Assembly (NCBI RefSeq): GCF_002242685.1
Contig: NZ_NBIM01000001.1
Location: 124,001 to 188,000, forward strand
DNA length: 64,000 nucleotides
Reading direction: 5' to 3'
From: Oceanimonas doudoroffii
GTDB taxonomy: Bacteria > Pseudomonadota > Gammaproteobacteria > Enterobacterales > Aeromonadaceae
The notes under the pieces were generated by a model. It saw only the letters and a program-made list of their open reading frames with translations. It searched no databases and was not told the origin of the DNA. The position numbers and the translations under genes were made by a program. Of the stretch, positions 63,562-64,000 are shown piece by piece (the stretch's first letter is position 1; each line of letters begins with the position of its first letter).

Positions 63562-64000
63562 TCACTCTCCTTCAGCGTCGAGCAGGTGCAGCAAATACTG
63601 GCCATAGTGGGTTTTGTAGAGAGATTCGCCACGGTGATGCAGTTCCTGATCGCTGATCCAGCCATTGCGCCAGCCAATTTCTTCCAGACAGGCAATTTTC
63701 AGGCCCTGGCGGTGCTCTATGGTTTTCACATAGCTGCTGGCTTCCAGCAGGGAGTCGTGGGTGCCGGTATCCAGCCACGAAAAGCCTCGGCCCAGCCGCT
63801 CTACCCTGAGGTCGCCCCGTTGCAGATAGGCGTTGTTTATGCTGGTAATTTCCAGCTCGCCCCGGGCAGAAGGCTTAACGGTCTTGGCAATGTTGACCAC
63901 GTCGTTATCGTAAAAATACAGGCCGGTTACCGCATAACTGCTTTTGGGCTTTGCCGGTTTTTCTTCAATGCTGATGGCTTTGCCTTCGGCATCAAATTCC
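63562..64000 (-). CDS. rfbA: Glucose-1-phosphate thymidylyltransferase, C-terminal part
   Basis: Only the C-terminal 145 or so residues are inside the window; the frame continues past the right edge. It reads [35 protein letters not shown], then [42 protein letters not shown] and a tail ending [15 protein letters not shown]. This matches E. coli RfbA block by block. It produces dTDP-glucose, the start of the dTDP-deoxysugars used by rfbC and wecE. It is the most upstream gene of the cluster visible here. Confidence 0.94.
   Translation of the reverse strand, partial: EFDAEGKAISIEEKPAKPKSSYAVTGLYFYDNDVVNIAKTVKPSARGELEITSINNAYLQRGDLRVERLGRGFSWLDTGTHDSLLEASSYVKTIEHRQGLKIACLEEIGWRNGWISDQELHHRGESLYKTHYGQYLLHLLDAEGE

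Noticed and set aside
1..64000. CRISPR array, rRNA operon or prophage
   Set aside because: I saw no regular spacer-repeat array, no rRNA sequence and no phage structural genes in the window.

Overview
The window looks like the chromosome of a GC-rich gammaproteobacterium, probably a marine or brackish Aeromonadales member of the Oceanimonas/Oceanisphaera/Zobellella type. This is inferred from housekeeping neighbourhoods such as cmk-rpsA-ihfB-lapA-lapB-pyrF, fadIJ and htpG, and from FadL, YccA and Cra proteins that read like gammaproteobacterial orthologues. No marker gene fixes the genus.

Layout. 1-182 is the start of a FUSC/YccS-type membrane protein. 292-7885, all on the minus strand, is an amino-acid or amide catabolic cluster: an Lrp regulator, an OprD-type porin, an exported M20 amidohydrolase, an ornithine cyclodeaminase-like enzyme, an amidase and an AGCS sodium:amino-acid symporter. 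The porin is broken by a perfect 17-bp tandem duplication and the symporter by a one-base slip in a six-base homopolymer. 8225-11048 holds yccA, tRNA-Ser(UGA), an RluA-type pseudouridine synthase, a 323-bp element with IS50/Tn5-like inverted repeats, and a short-chain dehydrogenase. 11053-17780 is a complete fructose PTS: divergent cra, then fruB (EIIA-HPr-EI fusion), fruK and fruA, with a Cra-like operator between. 17973-25491 is mostly housekeeping (dicarboxylate symporter, ribA, cmk, rpsA, ihfB, lapAB, pyrF). 25638-33971 carries hns, a lysine-riboswitch-controlled NhaC-family transporter, an EAL-HDOD protein, fadL, putP and an ECF sigma factor/DUF3379 pair. 34143-39606 is fadIJ with a FadR-like operator, and htpG with a textbook sigma-32 promoter.

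39701-64000 is one long minus-strand surface-polysaccharide locus, entered at its upstream side from the right edge. From 64000 downwards it encodes rfbA (partial), rfbC, a BNR-repeat protein, a TPR-GT2-GT-B fusion, a hexapeptide acyltransferase, an unknown 550-residue protein, a sugar N-formyltransferase, wecE and ugd. It continues with a GT2-GT-B fusion, a long coiled-coil protein with internal DNA repeats, a methyltransferase/P-loop fusion, two more glycosyltransferases, galU, pgi and kpsC. The enzymes point to dTDP-linked deoxysugars, possibly a formylated 4-amino-4,6-dideoxygalactose, together with UDP-glucuronate, in a glycan made or attached through a KpsC-type Kdo transferase. The section from about 54400 to 61130 is clearly richer in A+T than its surroundings and was probably acquired by transfer.

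The most novel-looking part is 47485-53220. A methyltransferase fused to a P-loop domain sits next to a coiled-coil protein whose coil is built from tandem DNA repeats. The coiled-coil protein shares a C-terminal sequence module with the neighbouring glycosyltransferase. This resembles the logic, though not the kinase sequence, of the WbdD chain terminator and ruler of O-antigen synthesis. A second unusual point is a short palindromic intergenic-type repeat that lies in frame between the two halves of KpsC.
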